11,161 nucleotides of DNA from Candidatus Methanomethylophilaceae archaeon (GCA_023230065.1 JALNYB010000036.1:1-11161), one strand, 5' to 3'. Shown: positions 1-6,818, counted from the stretch's first letter. Notes: a model not told the origin generated them from the letters alone. Translations and numbers: made by a program.

Positions 1-2790
1 AAGGATGCCGCATTTTGTATACAAGCCAGGTGTTGATTTTCCGCACCCTAACGCGGATTCATAACATATCAGTGCTCCGCCGACATCTCCGATCTTATGT
101 TTGAGGTCCCCATCCGCTTCCCACAGCTCGGCGATCCCTTTGTTCTTATTGATCATGTCTGATAGGAATGCCTCGGCTTTGCTGACCTCTCCTGCCCTTT
201 GATATATCCTTGCCCTCAACAATATGTACTCTGTCTTATCGGGCCTCAGATATAGCGCACGGTCGGCTATACGTCCTGCGTTCGACAGGTCTCCTGAATC
301 CAACTTCGATCTCGCTATATTGTAAAGTGCCGTATCATTCTCAGGAGTTTCTCCCGAACTATCAGTTTTTTGCTGCGAATGCTTCGATACCTCCCTGTCA
401 TCGTATTGCATTTCAGAATACAGACGATTTGCGGCATTTATATTTCCTGAAATTTCATATGCTTCTGCAAGATCGGTCTTGACAAGACGATTATTGGGCT
501 GTATACTCAGGATCTTCTCACATACTTTTATGACATCCAGAACATCACCCATAGATGTAACCAATTCCTTTTTGATCAGTAGCAAAGGAATAGATTTGGA
601 ATCTTTGCGGAGCACCCTCTCAATGACCTCCAAAGCCACATCCTTCCTTCCGGATGCCATGTAAACGCGAACAATGTCTGCTAAAGCCTCTGTGTCCTTT
701 GGATTCATCTTTATGATATCCTCGCAGAGAGCAACTGCACATTCATTATAACCTGCAGCCAAACATATATCCCTCTTGATCTTCAGAATACTGCTGTTAT
801 CTGGTTCTGTTACGATCGCGAGATCTATGAAGAACAACGCTTCATCGAAATTCCTGATCTTTGCGAATATCATTCCTTTACGGACCAACGCATACACTGA
901 ATCTGGTCTGAGTTCTATTGCTCTGTTGAGTGATTCGACAGCGCCTTTTAGATCGCCTTTCTTTTCTTGTACAGATGATCTCGATATCCAATATTCTGGC
1001 TGATTGAGATCCATGAGTACCGCTTTATTATACGCTTCTTCTGCGGAACGGAGGTCCCCTGACATCTCATCCGCCATTCCTTTAGAATGCCAGATAATTG
1101 GATCCCCTGGATCCAGAACCAAAGCGGATGCGAAAGATGCGGAAGCCTTGACATATTCTCCCATAGCATATTCCGCATTCCCTCTAAGCCTCCTTACCGT
1201 TGCGATATTACCGAAACGTCTTTCTTTCTCATAACAGAGTGTTGCGGCCTCTTTATGTCTTCCATCCTTTATCAACACAGATACGATTTTAATAAAATTC
1301 TCAGGCCTATTATCAGAATCGACAGCCTCTTTGTAAGAGCCGTATGATGCTTCGATCCCCTCACTAGACAGCGTAGCGTCGGACATCGCGTTCATTGCCT
1401 CTACGTTGCCGGGATCTATCTCCAGGACCTTCTTGCATACTGCGATAACATCATTATCCTTCTTCTGTAAAAGATATACGTCCTTCATAAGAAGTAGTAT
1501 GCCTATATTTTCTGGATTGAGATACTGAGCCTTTTCGAGTTCTTTCTGTGCCCTGTCGTATTTTCCCATCTTCATGAAAACGACAGAGACCTGCATCCTG
1601 CAGTCCGGATCCTTTGGATCGCATCTCACGGCCGCTGTTGCTGCATCCAATGCAACGTTTAGGTTTCCATTGATGATTTCTAATTTGGACATCAGGACCA
1701 TCGCCTGAGATTCTTCAGGATATGACTGGAGGATCTTATTGATGACGACCGTTGCTTCAGAATACATCTTGTTATCTATCAGCAATTCTGCCCCCATCAT
1801 ATAGGATCCCAATGATGCGCTCTCTGCATTCATGAAATCGTGCAGATACAGAGATACCTTTTCTTTCATTCCCAATGACGAATACGTATTGATGAGCCCC
1901 TTCATCACAACAGGCGACCCGGGATCCAATGATTCTGCATCCTTGTACAGCAACAAAGCGCGTTCATGATCATTTCCGCGATAGTAGGAATTGGCTGCTT
2001 CGCATATTATGTAAACGCAGTTTGAACTTTTAGACAACAGAGATTCGTACATGATCTGCGCAGAATGCCAATCCCTTTCATCCATGGACATCCTTGCCGA
2101 TGCCAGAACATATTCAGAATTCTTGCTCTTGTATTCCTCGGAATCTACCATCGCACGCGTGGCCTCATCCTTTCTACCTCTGTACCAATCAAAATAGATC
2201 TTGTACAGCGCCTCAGATGAAGTGATATTCCCGTTGTTACCGCATACGATGGGCTCTTTTCCATTCACTAGCAATTCGATATTGCGACGGAACATCCAGC
2301 CTTCGGTCGGCTCTATCTGTTGTATGATATCATAGAACATCGGATATGCCGGATCGCTGCAGCGTGCTTTCATAAGCTCTTTCTTGGCCTTTACAAGGTC
2401 TCCGTCCGCTATCGCTATCTTTGCACGCACACAGCACAAGAATGGGATGTCCCTTCCGTTACTGATAGAATCCACAGTTTCATTGGCCTTTTGCAAATCC
2501 CCCATGTCCAAATATATCAAAGCAGCTGTAAGTGCGGGATTGCAATCATTCGGTCTCTGCTTAGAAAGCAATTGCGGGATCAGAATTAAGATGTCACTGC
2601 TTTTGGTCTCTTGTAGTTTTTCTATGAGCTTGACCAAAATAGGAGAACTCACTTTTCCATCATATTTTGTAACATATCCAACCAAATCTGAATAATAATT
2701 TCCATTCTTGAACGATAGAGGCTGCGCGACATCCAGTTTTTTCCAGATGCCGAACTCGAACTTATTCTGAAGTATCGGCCTCATTCCCAT
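1..2790 (-). CDS. Very long TPR-repeat protein, N-terminal 930 codons (runs off left edge)
   Basis: Reading the minus strand from ATG at 2790 gives an open frame of 930 codons with no stop before the window edge, so the C-terminus is missing. After a non-repeat N-terminal region of roughly 60 residues the protein is an almost continuous superhelix of degenerate 34-residue helix-turn-helix repeats. The best canonical TPR units are near residues 590-660 (pattern W/Y..lG..y...gd...A...y..Al...P) and 820-880. A polar Ser/Gln/Asp-rich linker near 795-818 interrupts the array. No signal peptide or membrane helix is visible, so it is probably a cytoplasmic protein-protein scaffold; its partners cannot be told. 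A second ATG lies two codons downstream (2784). I prefer 2790 because a TATA-like box sits 25 bases upstream and an in-frame stop lies just before it. Gene identity beyond 'TPR protein' is unknown. Confidence 0.9.
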   Translation of the reverse strand, partial: MGMRPILQNKFEFGIWKKLDVAQPLSFKNGNYYSDLVGYVTKYDGKVSSPILVKLIEKLQETKSSDILILIPQLLSKQRPNDCNPALTAALIYLDMGDLQKANETVDSISNGRDIPFLCCVRAKIAIADGDLVKAKKELMKARCSDPAYPMFYDIIQQIEPTEGWMFRRNIELLVNGKEPIVCGNNGNITSSEALYKIYFDWYRGRKDEATRAMVDSEEYKSKNSEYVLASARMSMDERDWHSAQIMYESLLSKSSNCVYIICEAANSYYRGNDHERALLLYKDAESLDPGSPVVMKGLINTYSSLGMKEKVSLYLHDFMNAESASLGSYMMGAELLIDNKMYSEATVVINKILQSYPEESQAMVLMSKLEIINGNLNVALDAATAAVRCDPKDPDCRMQVSVVFMKMGKYDRAQKELEKAQYLNPENIGILLLMKDVYLLQKKDNDVIAVCKKVLEIDPGNVEAMNAMSDATLSSEGIEASYGSYKEAVDSDNRPENFIKIVSVLIKDGRHKEAATLCYEKERRFGNIATVRRLRGNAEYAMGEYVKASASFASALVLDPGDPIIWHSKGMADEMSGDLRSAEEAYNKAVLMDLNQPEYWISRSSVQEKKGDLKGAVESLNRAIELRPDSVYALVRKGMIFAKIRNFDEALFFIDLAIVTEPDNSSILKIKRDICLAAGYNECAVALCEDIIKMNPKDTEALADIVRVYMASGRKDVALEVIERVLRKDSKSIPLLLIKKELVTSMGDVLDVIKVCEKILSIQPNNRLVKTDLAEAYEISGNINAANRLYSEMQYDDREVSKHSQQKTDSSGETPENDTALYNIARSKLDSGDLSNAGRIADRALYLRPDKTEYILLRARIYQRAGEVSKAEAFLSDMINKNKGIAELWEADGDLKHKIGDVGGALICYESALGCGKSTPGLYTKCGIL

Positions 2791-2810
2791 GCATTCATAT
2801 CAACTGATAG

Positions 2811-2820
2811 ATAAATAAAA
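2811..2820 (-). promoter_or_regulatory. TATA-like box of the TPR gene
   Basis: On the minus strand the sequence reads TTTTATTTAT, centred about 25 bases before the ATG at 2790. This is the archaeal TATA distance for a transcript that starts at the start codon. No Shine-Dalgarno sequence is visible. Confidence 0.5.
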
Positions 2821-2850
2821 CTAAGGATTGACGCAAACGGCGGAAAATGA

Positions 2851-2858
2851 TTATATAC
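2851..2858 (+). promoter_or_regulatory. TATA-like box of tRNA-Gly
   Basis: TTATATAC is centred about 28-30 bases before the first base of the tRNA, the spacing expected for archaeal stable-RNA promoters. Confidence 0.5.
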
Positions 2859-2882
2859 AATCACAAATTTACAGAACCTGTT

Positions 2883-2955
2883 GCAATCGTAATCTAGCTG
2901 GTTAGGATTCGAGCCTTCCAAGCTCGTCGCCCGGGTTCGAATCCCGGCGATTGCA
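2883..2955 (+). tRNA. tRNA-Gly, anticodon TCC
   Basis: A full cloverleaf can be folded by eye. The acceptor stem GCAATCG pairs with CGATTGC. A four-pair D stem follows, then the anticodon stem CGAGC/GCTCG around loop CTTCCAA with anticodon TCC at 2917-2919, reading GGA/GGG. A four-base variable region precedes the T arm CCGGG-TTCGAAT-CCCGG. The discriminator base is A at 2955, followed by CC and then T, so CCA is not fully encoded. Position 15 is G, the site archaea convert to archaeosine, which makes this tRNA a potential substrate of the ArcS encoded at 8960-10666. No intron is seen. The 3' end abuts an integrase remnant, so the tRNA gene served as an attachment site. Confidence 0.95.
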
Positions 2956-3145
2956 CCTTTTTCATACCTATCTGGCTATCATTTTTTGAGTCTTTTACCT
3001 CGGCTTTGCTTTCGGGTCCGGAAACGTTCCAAACCTTCTTTGCGCGTTCGACTGCACGAGCATTCTTGATACGACAGTAATATCCCTCTGTAGTCTTCGT
3101 CGTGGCGTGCCTGTGAGTGAAGATATAGTCATCGTAGAAATCCAT
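2894..3145 (-). pseudogene. C-terminal stub of a tyrosine recombinase (integrase) at tRNA-Gly
   Basis: The 83-codon minus frame contains, at residues 13-23, H-A-T-T-K-T-T-E-G-Y-Y. This is the last catalytic box of tyrosine recombinases: a His followed nine residues later by the nucleophilic Tyr (Y22), then a basic helix rich in Arg/Lys/Ala and an aromatic near residue 39. The upstream part of the catalytic domain (the Arg box, the Lys and the HxxR box) and the whole DNA-binding domain are absent, because a TAA stop lies just before the first ATG and the DNA beyond is AT-rich. Intact integrases are several hundred residues long, so this is a remnant. The frame runs into the antisense of the tRNA and stops inside it at 2894-2896, as seen for integrases whose 3' end lies against their attachment site. 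The last 19 or so residues are simply antisense tRNA. The identification is by motif only. Confidence 0.72.
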
Positions 3146-3741
3146 CAGATAATCTGATTATTTCCTAATGCAACTACATGAATACGGCAAGTTGATTAAA
3201 ACACAGTCGATATAAACATTGACGAGCATAAATAACATCAAATCATACGTAGCTAAGATTAAATAATACAAGCATCCACACATACAAGATATTATCAAAC
3301 AGAGGAAATATGGATAAAAAAGATGCATCAAAACAATCCATTACACTAAAAATACAGAATTAAAAATAACATTCTGGGCCCAAAAATATTAAAAAATTTA
3401 ATGGCAGAAAATCACCATGAATTATTATTTTTCAACCTGAGTTCGATACTTGATTCTGATTTTGAAAGAATTTAACACTTAAGCATCCGCTGATCACTTG
3501 ATATTTTCTCTATCATGCTCTTTCAGTCATCTCGGGGGCTTTTAACACCCGAAAACACCAAAAACTACCACTATGTCTCCAAGAATGCGCGAATTCAAAA
3601 CCTTTAAGTTCAAATGGACGCGCCTCGTAGCTTGCTTACTGTCGTAAACATACGTAACTATCAAATTCTGCAGGGAGTCCATGATGGATCTCGTCTAACG
3701 TTTCCTCAATTCCGACATCTCACACCGTACCATAGAGACCA
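3146..3741. other. Gene-poor, largely AT-rich stretch, probably degraded integrated element
   Basis: Nothing here is a convincing gene. Positions 3146-3480 are strongly AT-rich. They include a 17-codon plus-strand ORF (3310-3363, MDKKDASKQSITLKIQN) that carries AGAGG just upstream and a TATA-like TTAAATAATA at about 3258-3267, and a 24-codon ORF (3401-3475) right behind an A/T run. From about 3560 to 3741 base composition becomes balanced again and short frames are open on both strands: plus 3614-3817 and minus 3542-3682. None has a recognisable motif. The position directly beyond the integrase stub makes decayed mobile DNA the simplest reading, which is an inference. Confidence 0.4.
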
Positions 3742-4110
3742 TTACATGAGCAAGAAAAACAACAAAAGGGTACCTTTAACCGAATTCTCTGACCATACGC
3801 ACATCGGTTTGAGATAGATATGATTCTTCAACGGGTCCATAAGCTTCTTGATTGTATCTCTTCTGCGGTAGATCGAGAACACTTCTAAAGGTATCAGATT
3901 CCTGTTGCATTCTAGCTTAAAGGATTCCTCGCGACTATCAGAAAACTGTCCGAGGACGTACTCGAAACTTTCCATATCGTTAGTCAACAGCTTACCATGA
4001 ACTCCCACATTCGAAGATATTAGCGGATTTCTCGCCTCTTGATCACTGTATTCGATATGCACAGTGTACCAGTATTTTATGCAACCTAACAAATACACTG
4101 CGTTTTTCAT
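3742..4110 (-). CDS. Hypothetical protein, 122 residues
   Basis: An uninterrupted minus-strand frame starts at ATG 4110 and ends in TAA. I do not recognise the family. The predicted protein is soluble and mixed in composition, with one short hydrophobic run only at the extreme C-terminus (residues about 113-122, Leu/Phe-rich) and an aromatic N-terminal stretch (YLLGCIKYWYTVHIEY). There is no signal peptide, cysteine cluster or known motif. It is divergent to the PH-like membrane protein gene at 4145, with only 34 bases between start codons, and a TATA-like box on the minus strand (4138-4146) suits its start. A role linked to the neighbour is possible but unproven. The alternative is that it is not a gene, since it borders degraded DNA. 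Confidence 0.5.
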   Translation of the reverse strand: MKNAVYLLGCIKYWYTVHIEYSDQEARNPLISSNVGVHGKLLTNDMESFEYVLGQFSDSREESFKLECNRNLIPLEVFSIYRRRDTIKKLMDPLKNHIYLKPMCVWSENSVKGTLLLFFLLM

Positions 4111-4114
4111 GTGA

Positions 4115-4123
4115 TTTATATAT
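4115..4123 (+). promoter_or_regulatory. TATA-like box of the PH-like membrane protein gene
   Basis: TTTATATAT is centred 26 bases before the ATG at 4145, so the transcript should be leaderless. The box lies just upstream of the divergent ATG at 4110. Confidence 0.6.
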
Positions 4124-4137
4124 CCTGCAACCCATTC

Positions 4138-4146
4138 AAATTATAT
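4138..4146 (-). promoter_or_regulatory. TATA-like box of the divergent 122-residue gene
   Basis: The minus strand reads ATATAATTT, centred about 32 bases before the ATG at 4110. This is slightly long for a leaderless start and would leave a leader of about five bases. It overlaps the start codon of the opposite gene. Confidence 0.35.
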
Positions 4147-4561
4147 GGATGAGGATATTATATTCCATTCCGAATACGGAGATTATTTTTGGGCCGGAAT
4201 CATCATTCCCGTTATCCTAGGTATTGTGTTGTCTCTGGTCTTCAAGATCTGGATAGTACCTCTTATTTTTGTATTGATCATAATTTTCATTATTGTTGCG
4301 TCCTATTACATCAGATACACTTTCAGATCCGACAGGCTTATCGTGGAATGTCCGCTTACATTGAACGAACCACCCGTCCTGTACGACGATGTTACCAAGG
4401 TTGTCTGTAAACGCATATTCACCTATTCTCTGGGTATGTCCTCAAATTCCGTACTTATCTATTGCGGGAAGAGGCTCGTTTGCATCTCACCGAAGAACAA
4501 GAATGAGTTTGTTCACATCCTAAAGGAACACTGTCCCGGAGCTGTTTTCGAAATAGGATGA
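4145..4561 (+). CDS. Two-helix membrane protein with bacterial-PH-like domain
   Basis: The 138-residue protein has two hydrophobic helices at about 15-33 and 36-56, followed by a cytoplasmic-looking domain from about 58 to 135. That domain starts YYIRYTFRSDRLIVE, has the 'P-V-L-Y-D-D-V-T-K-V' strand at 77-86 and ends 'LVCISPKNKNEFVHILKEHCP'. This order (strand with S/D-R-L-I-V, I/V-x-Y-x-D-I-x-x-V, then i-S-P-k-x-k-x-x-F-v-x-x-L) is that of small membrane PH-fold proteins of the bPH_4 (formerly DUF1200) type. Their molecular role is not established. The length is normal for the family. The start is supported by a TATA box at -26. It is divergent to the unknown gene at 3742-4110. Assignment is by pattern only. 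Confidence 0.8.
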   Translation: MDEDIIFHSEYGDYFWAGIIIPVILGIVLSLVFKIWIVPLIFVLIIIFIIVASYYIRYTFRSDRLIVECPLTLNEPPVLYDDVTKVVCKRIFTYSLGMSSNSVLIYCGKRLVCISPKNKNEFVHILKEHCPGAVFEIG

Positions 4562-4675
4562 TATCATGATTCCGTCATTTAGAACACCGTCTTCTGTCTT
4601 CTCAAAAAATATTTATCCGGTTCTTCAAATGCATTATCCATTATGATTTTTTGTTCTTCGAAAGGTCAGATTTCA

Positions 4676-4700
4676 ATATGCACAGAAAATCCCTGCATAT
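4676..4700 (+). terminator. Possible terminator hairpin after the PH-like gene
   Basis: ATATGCA (4676-4682) pairs exactly with TGCATAT (4694-4700) around an 11-base loop, followed by the pyrimidine-rich run CCTTTCTTTTACT. It is 115 bases beyond the stop codon at 4561, so the link to that gene is tentative. Confidence 0.35.
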
Positions 4701-4772
4701 CCTTTCTTTTACTATCTAAGGTTCGCTATCGGGCGATTGAACTCATTTTCCCATATCCAAACACTTTTGATA

Positions 4773-4793
4773 ATGCAATATACTTAATTGCAT
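4773..4793. repeat. 7+7+7 palindrome over a TATA-like core
   Basis: ATGCAAT (4773-4779) and its exact complement ATTGCAT (4787-4793) flank a seven-base spacer ATACTTA. The spacing of about two helix turns and the TATA-like core suggest an operator for a dimeric repressor. No gene start lies at the right distance downstream, and the MFS gene begins 210 bases away. Confidence 0.4.
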
Positions 4794-4938
4794 CACGTGT
4801 CTTCTAAATTTTTCATATATCTGTCTGAATTACGCCACATATACTCTTCTATCTACTTCTTGTGATTGTTGCATATTATCTTGCTTAAATCGAAATTGAA
4901 CAAAAAATTAAATCCATATGAAAAAATTCTGTTAAGAA

Positions 4939-4960
4939 TAATATAGTCAAATAAATTTAT
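4939..4960 (+). promoter_or_regulatory. Two TATA-like boxes before the MFS gene
   Basis: TAATATAG (4939-4946) lies 27 bases before the mini-ORF ATG at 4970. AATAAATTTAT (4950-4960) would instead start transcription near 4981, inside the mini-ORF, giving an mRNA with a leader of about 22 bases before the ATG at 5005. Confidence 0.4.
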
Positions 4961-4969
4961 CAACAAACA

Positions 4970-5008
4970 ATGAACTTGACACGAAAAGAAGAATTAGAGT
5001 ATCAATGA
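4970..5008 (+). CDS. 12-codon leader mini-ORF overlapping the MFS start
   Basis: ATG at 4970 begins a frame reading MNLTRKEELEYQ. Its TGA stop overlaps the MFS start codon in the arrangement ATGA (5005-5008), the usual geometry for translational coupling. A TATA-like box sits 27 bases upstream of its ATG, fitting a leaderless transcript. It could be a regulatory leader peptide or a chance short frame. The sequence itself resembles no family I know. Confidence 0.3.
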   Translation: MNLTRKEELEYQ

Positions 5009-6255
5009 AAGAAAGTAAAATTGATGATAAAAAAGCTCTCGCTATGCGCGTGATAATCTTATTCGGGATTGTCAGTCTCTTTGGCGATGTACTCTATGAA
5101 GGTGCTCGTAGCGCCAATGGTCAATATCTAGAGCTCCTCGGTGTGAGTGCAACGATACTTGGCCTTGTCTATGGTATCGGCGAATTCCTAGGATACGCTC
5201 TAAGACTGATATCAGGATATATCTCCGATAAGACCGGTAGACAATGGACCTTCATTTTTTTCGGATATACTACGCTGATAGTCGTCCCTATGATGGGTCT
5301 GACCTCTAACTGGCAAATCATCGTCGTTCTCATTCTTCTTGAACGCGTAGGCAAAGGCTTGCGCAGTCCGCCTAAGGATACGATACTCTCTCAAGTAGCC
5401 GAACAGGGCGGAACAGGAATGGGAAGAGCCTTCGGGATCCAAGAAGCTCTGGATCAGATCGGTGCACTTTCGGGACCACTTGTATTCTCCATTGCATTCC
5501 TCATAAGCGGACAACAGGGGATTGCCGAATATCAAATCGGATATCTATCTCTTTTCATAGCATTCATCCTTCTACTTGCTGTCTTATTTCTGGTATTCGG
5601 CAAATATAAGAAATACGATATGGAGGTTAAGCCTCCTACTCCGAAAAAGGAGAATGAAACGCTTACCCGTCATTTCTGGATGTTCACGCTGTTCGCCTCT
5701 CTGACCGCGATGGGCCTTATCAACTTCAGTCTGATTGGATACTATCTAAAGACCGAGAATATTCTTCCCGACTATGAAATAGTCCTGCTCTATTCGATGG
5801 CCATGATAGTGGATGCAGCTGTAGCTATTATAATCGGGAACCTCTATGACAAATTAAAAGAAAAATCTGGTGTGAAAAGTGGAGGTATCGTAGTACTTGC
5901 GACCATCCCTGCAATAACTGTGGCCATTCCATTACTAGGATTTAACGGTACTACATACGGAGCAATAATTGGAATGATTCTATTCGGAATCGTGATGGGT
6001 GCCCATGAAACCGTCATACGTTCATCGATAGCCGATATAACATCATTTCGTAAACGCGGAACTGCCTACGGAGTCTTCTATACCGTATATGGCATATCAT
6101 TCCTCATTGGCAGTACAATTATGGGCATAATATACGATCACCTAGGCACAATATACATCAGCATAGTGGTCACAGTCATCGAAATCTCAGCTTTTGCAGT
6201 GTTTATGTGGATGAGATCGGATATAAAAAAGAATGCAATCCCGATTGCGCCGTAA
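5005..6255 (+). CDS. MFS transporter, about 12 membrane helices
   Basis: This 416-residue integral membrane protein belongs to the major facilitator superfamily. Motif A between helices 2 and 3 is seen as GYISDKTGRQ (71-80), and a weaker second-half copy as GNLYDKLKEKSG (278-289). ERVGKGLRSPPKD (113-125) and the helix-10/11 region RKRGTAYGVFYTVYG (349-363) mark a prokaryotic drug-efflux-like branch. Acidic residues D28, E32 and E60 in the first two helices could carry protons. The central loop between the six-helix halves (about 200-222) is Lys/Pro/Glu-rich. Length is typical. The substrate cannot be told; proton-driven export of a small molecule is the usual role. The start at 5005 overlaps the mini-ORF stop. 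It stands alone, without an adjacent regulator gene. Confidence 0.92.
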   Translation: MKESKIDDKKALAMRVIILFGIVSLFGDVLYEGARSANGQYLELLGVSATILGLVYGIGEFLGYALRLISGYISDKTGRQWTFIFFGYTTLIVVPMMGLTSNWQIIVVLILLERVGKGLRSPPKDTILSQVAEQGGTGMGRAFGIQEALDQIGALSGPLVFSIAFLISGQQGIAEYQIGYLSLFIAFILLLAVLFLVFGKYKKYDMEVKPPTPKKENETLTRHFWMFTLFASLTAMGLINFSLIGYYLKTENILPDYEIVLLYSMAMIVDAAVAIIIGNLYDKLKEKSGVKSGGIVVLATIPAITVAIPLLGFNGTTYGAIIGMILFGIVMGAHETVIRSSIADITSFRKRGTAYGVFYTVYGISFLIGSTIMGIIYDHLGTIYISIVVTVIEISAFAVFMWMRSDIKKNAIPIAP

Positions 6256-6376
6256 ATTTCCTTAACCGACTCCCGAACCTCATATTCTTCATCTCACTCT
6301 TAATGGCATGTGCACCATTTCTCATATGAATTCCGTACACTGGTAATTCCTTGCATAATCTCAATCAAAAGATGAC

Positions 6377-6410
6377 GAATTTAAAAGCGACCGCGATGGA
6401 ATTTAATATA
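6377..6410 (+). promoter_or_regulatory. Promoter region of the 6460 gene with tandem GAATTTAA
   Basis: GAATTTAA occurs twice, at 6377-6384 and 6399-6406, 22 bases apart (two helix turns). The downstream copy is part of the TATA-like TTTAATATA (6402-6410), predicting a transcript start near 6432 and a leader of about 28 bases. Confidence 0.45.
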
Positions 6411-6459
6411 ATACGCAACCATTCCACCTCACAGGTTTAAAGAACCTAGGTAGATTATC

Positions 6460-6777
6460 ATGAACGATGCAATAGCCACAGTACAAGCAGGCGTATGTAA
6501 ATTTCAAAGCATTATAACTGCAACAATGGATGATTCTGGAGACATATCATTCAAGATCGAAAGCGATTGCCCAGCCATCAAAAAACTTGCAAACGATGTT
6601 CAATCCGTTCCTATGTTCGATACAATCAAAACACCATTTAACGATAACCCCATCTATCAGATGTGCGGAAAATATGTCATTCATGCGGCATGTCCAGTTC
6701 CGTGTGGAATGGTCAAGGCCGCCGAAGCCGCTGCCGGTCTCGGACTGAAACGTGATGTTTCCATCGCGTTAAAATAA
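6460..6777 (+). CDS. Small conserved cysteine-containing protein (probably DUF6951 type)
   Basis: The 105-residue soluble protein is rich in Ala, with five cysteines: C13, C37, C69, C78 and C82. The last two form the segment HAACPVPCGMVKAAEAA (76-92), a C-x3-C followed by an alanine-rich helix. The N-terminal half alternates strands (ISFKIESDCPAIKKL at 29-43). I recognise this as the kind of small protein found across methanogens and some anaerobic bacteria and annotated DUF6951; the name is from memory and the function is unknown. Metal or Fe-S binding by the cysteines is an inference. An AGGTAG six bases before the ATG could act as a ribosome site, unlike most neighbours, which look leaderless. 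It precedes the DUF368 gene by 94 bases but has separate signals. Confidence 0.8.
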   Translation: MNDAIATVQAGVCKFQSIITATMDDSGDISFKIESDCPAIKKLANDVQSVPMFDTIKTPFNDNPIYQMCGKYVIHAACPVPCGMVKAAEAAAGLGLKRDVSIALK

Positions 6778-6780
6778 ACA

Positions 6781-6806
6781 ATTTTCTGAACAACCGTTCA
6801 GAAAAT
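6781..6806. terminator. Perfect 11-bp inverted repeat after the 6460 gene
   Basis: ATTTTCTGAAC (6781-6791) is followed by loop AACC and then its exact complement ending at 6806. It begins three bases after the TAA stop. No T-run follows, so it could be an mRNA-end stabilising hairpin or an operator rather than a simple terminator. Confidence 0.5.
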
Positions 6807-6818
6807 CAATTTACAATG

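Larger units (their letters stand above)
4562..5004. other. Long intergenic stretch with inverted repeats and the MFS leader
   Basis: I see no protein gene of normal size in these 443 bases. They hold an inverted repeat at 4676-4700, a palindromic site at 4773-4793 centred on a TATA-like sequence, and the two TATA-like boxes plus the mini-ORF just before the MFS gene, each entered separately. A weak hairpin (GTTC 4721-4724 with GAAC 4739-4742) lies between. Confidence 0.5.

Noticed and set aside
210..2695. Several plus-strand frames of 60-103 codons
   Set aside because: All are antisense shadows of the long TPR gene, whose minus frame is open for 930 codons with clear repeats.
3401..3475. 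24-codon plus-strand ORF (MAENHHELLFF...)
   Set aside because: It follows an A/T run that resembles a TATA box but is too close to the ATG, and it has no ribosome site or motif.
3533..3553. Weak TCGGG/CCCGA hairpin
   Set aside because: The stem is only five pairs with a long loop and has no gene end nearby, so it is not worth a terminator call.
3542..3767. Minus-strand frame joined across a TAG (3695-3697) that could be read as pyrrolysine
   Set aside because: The two pieces are 15 and about 50 codons long, show no motif and lie in degraded DNA. Readthrough cannot be argued from one TAG.
3614..3817. 67-codon plus-strand frame starting MDAPRSLLT
   Set aside because: It overlaps the end of the 3742-4110 gene, has no motif and no clear promoter. 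The segment is open in more than one frame, so it looks like chance.
5169..5535. Minus-strand frames within the MFS gene
   Set aside because: These are antisense shadows; the plus frame has clear MFS motifs.
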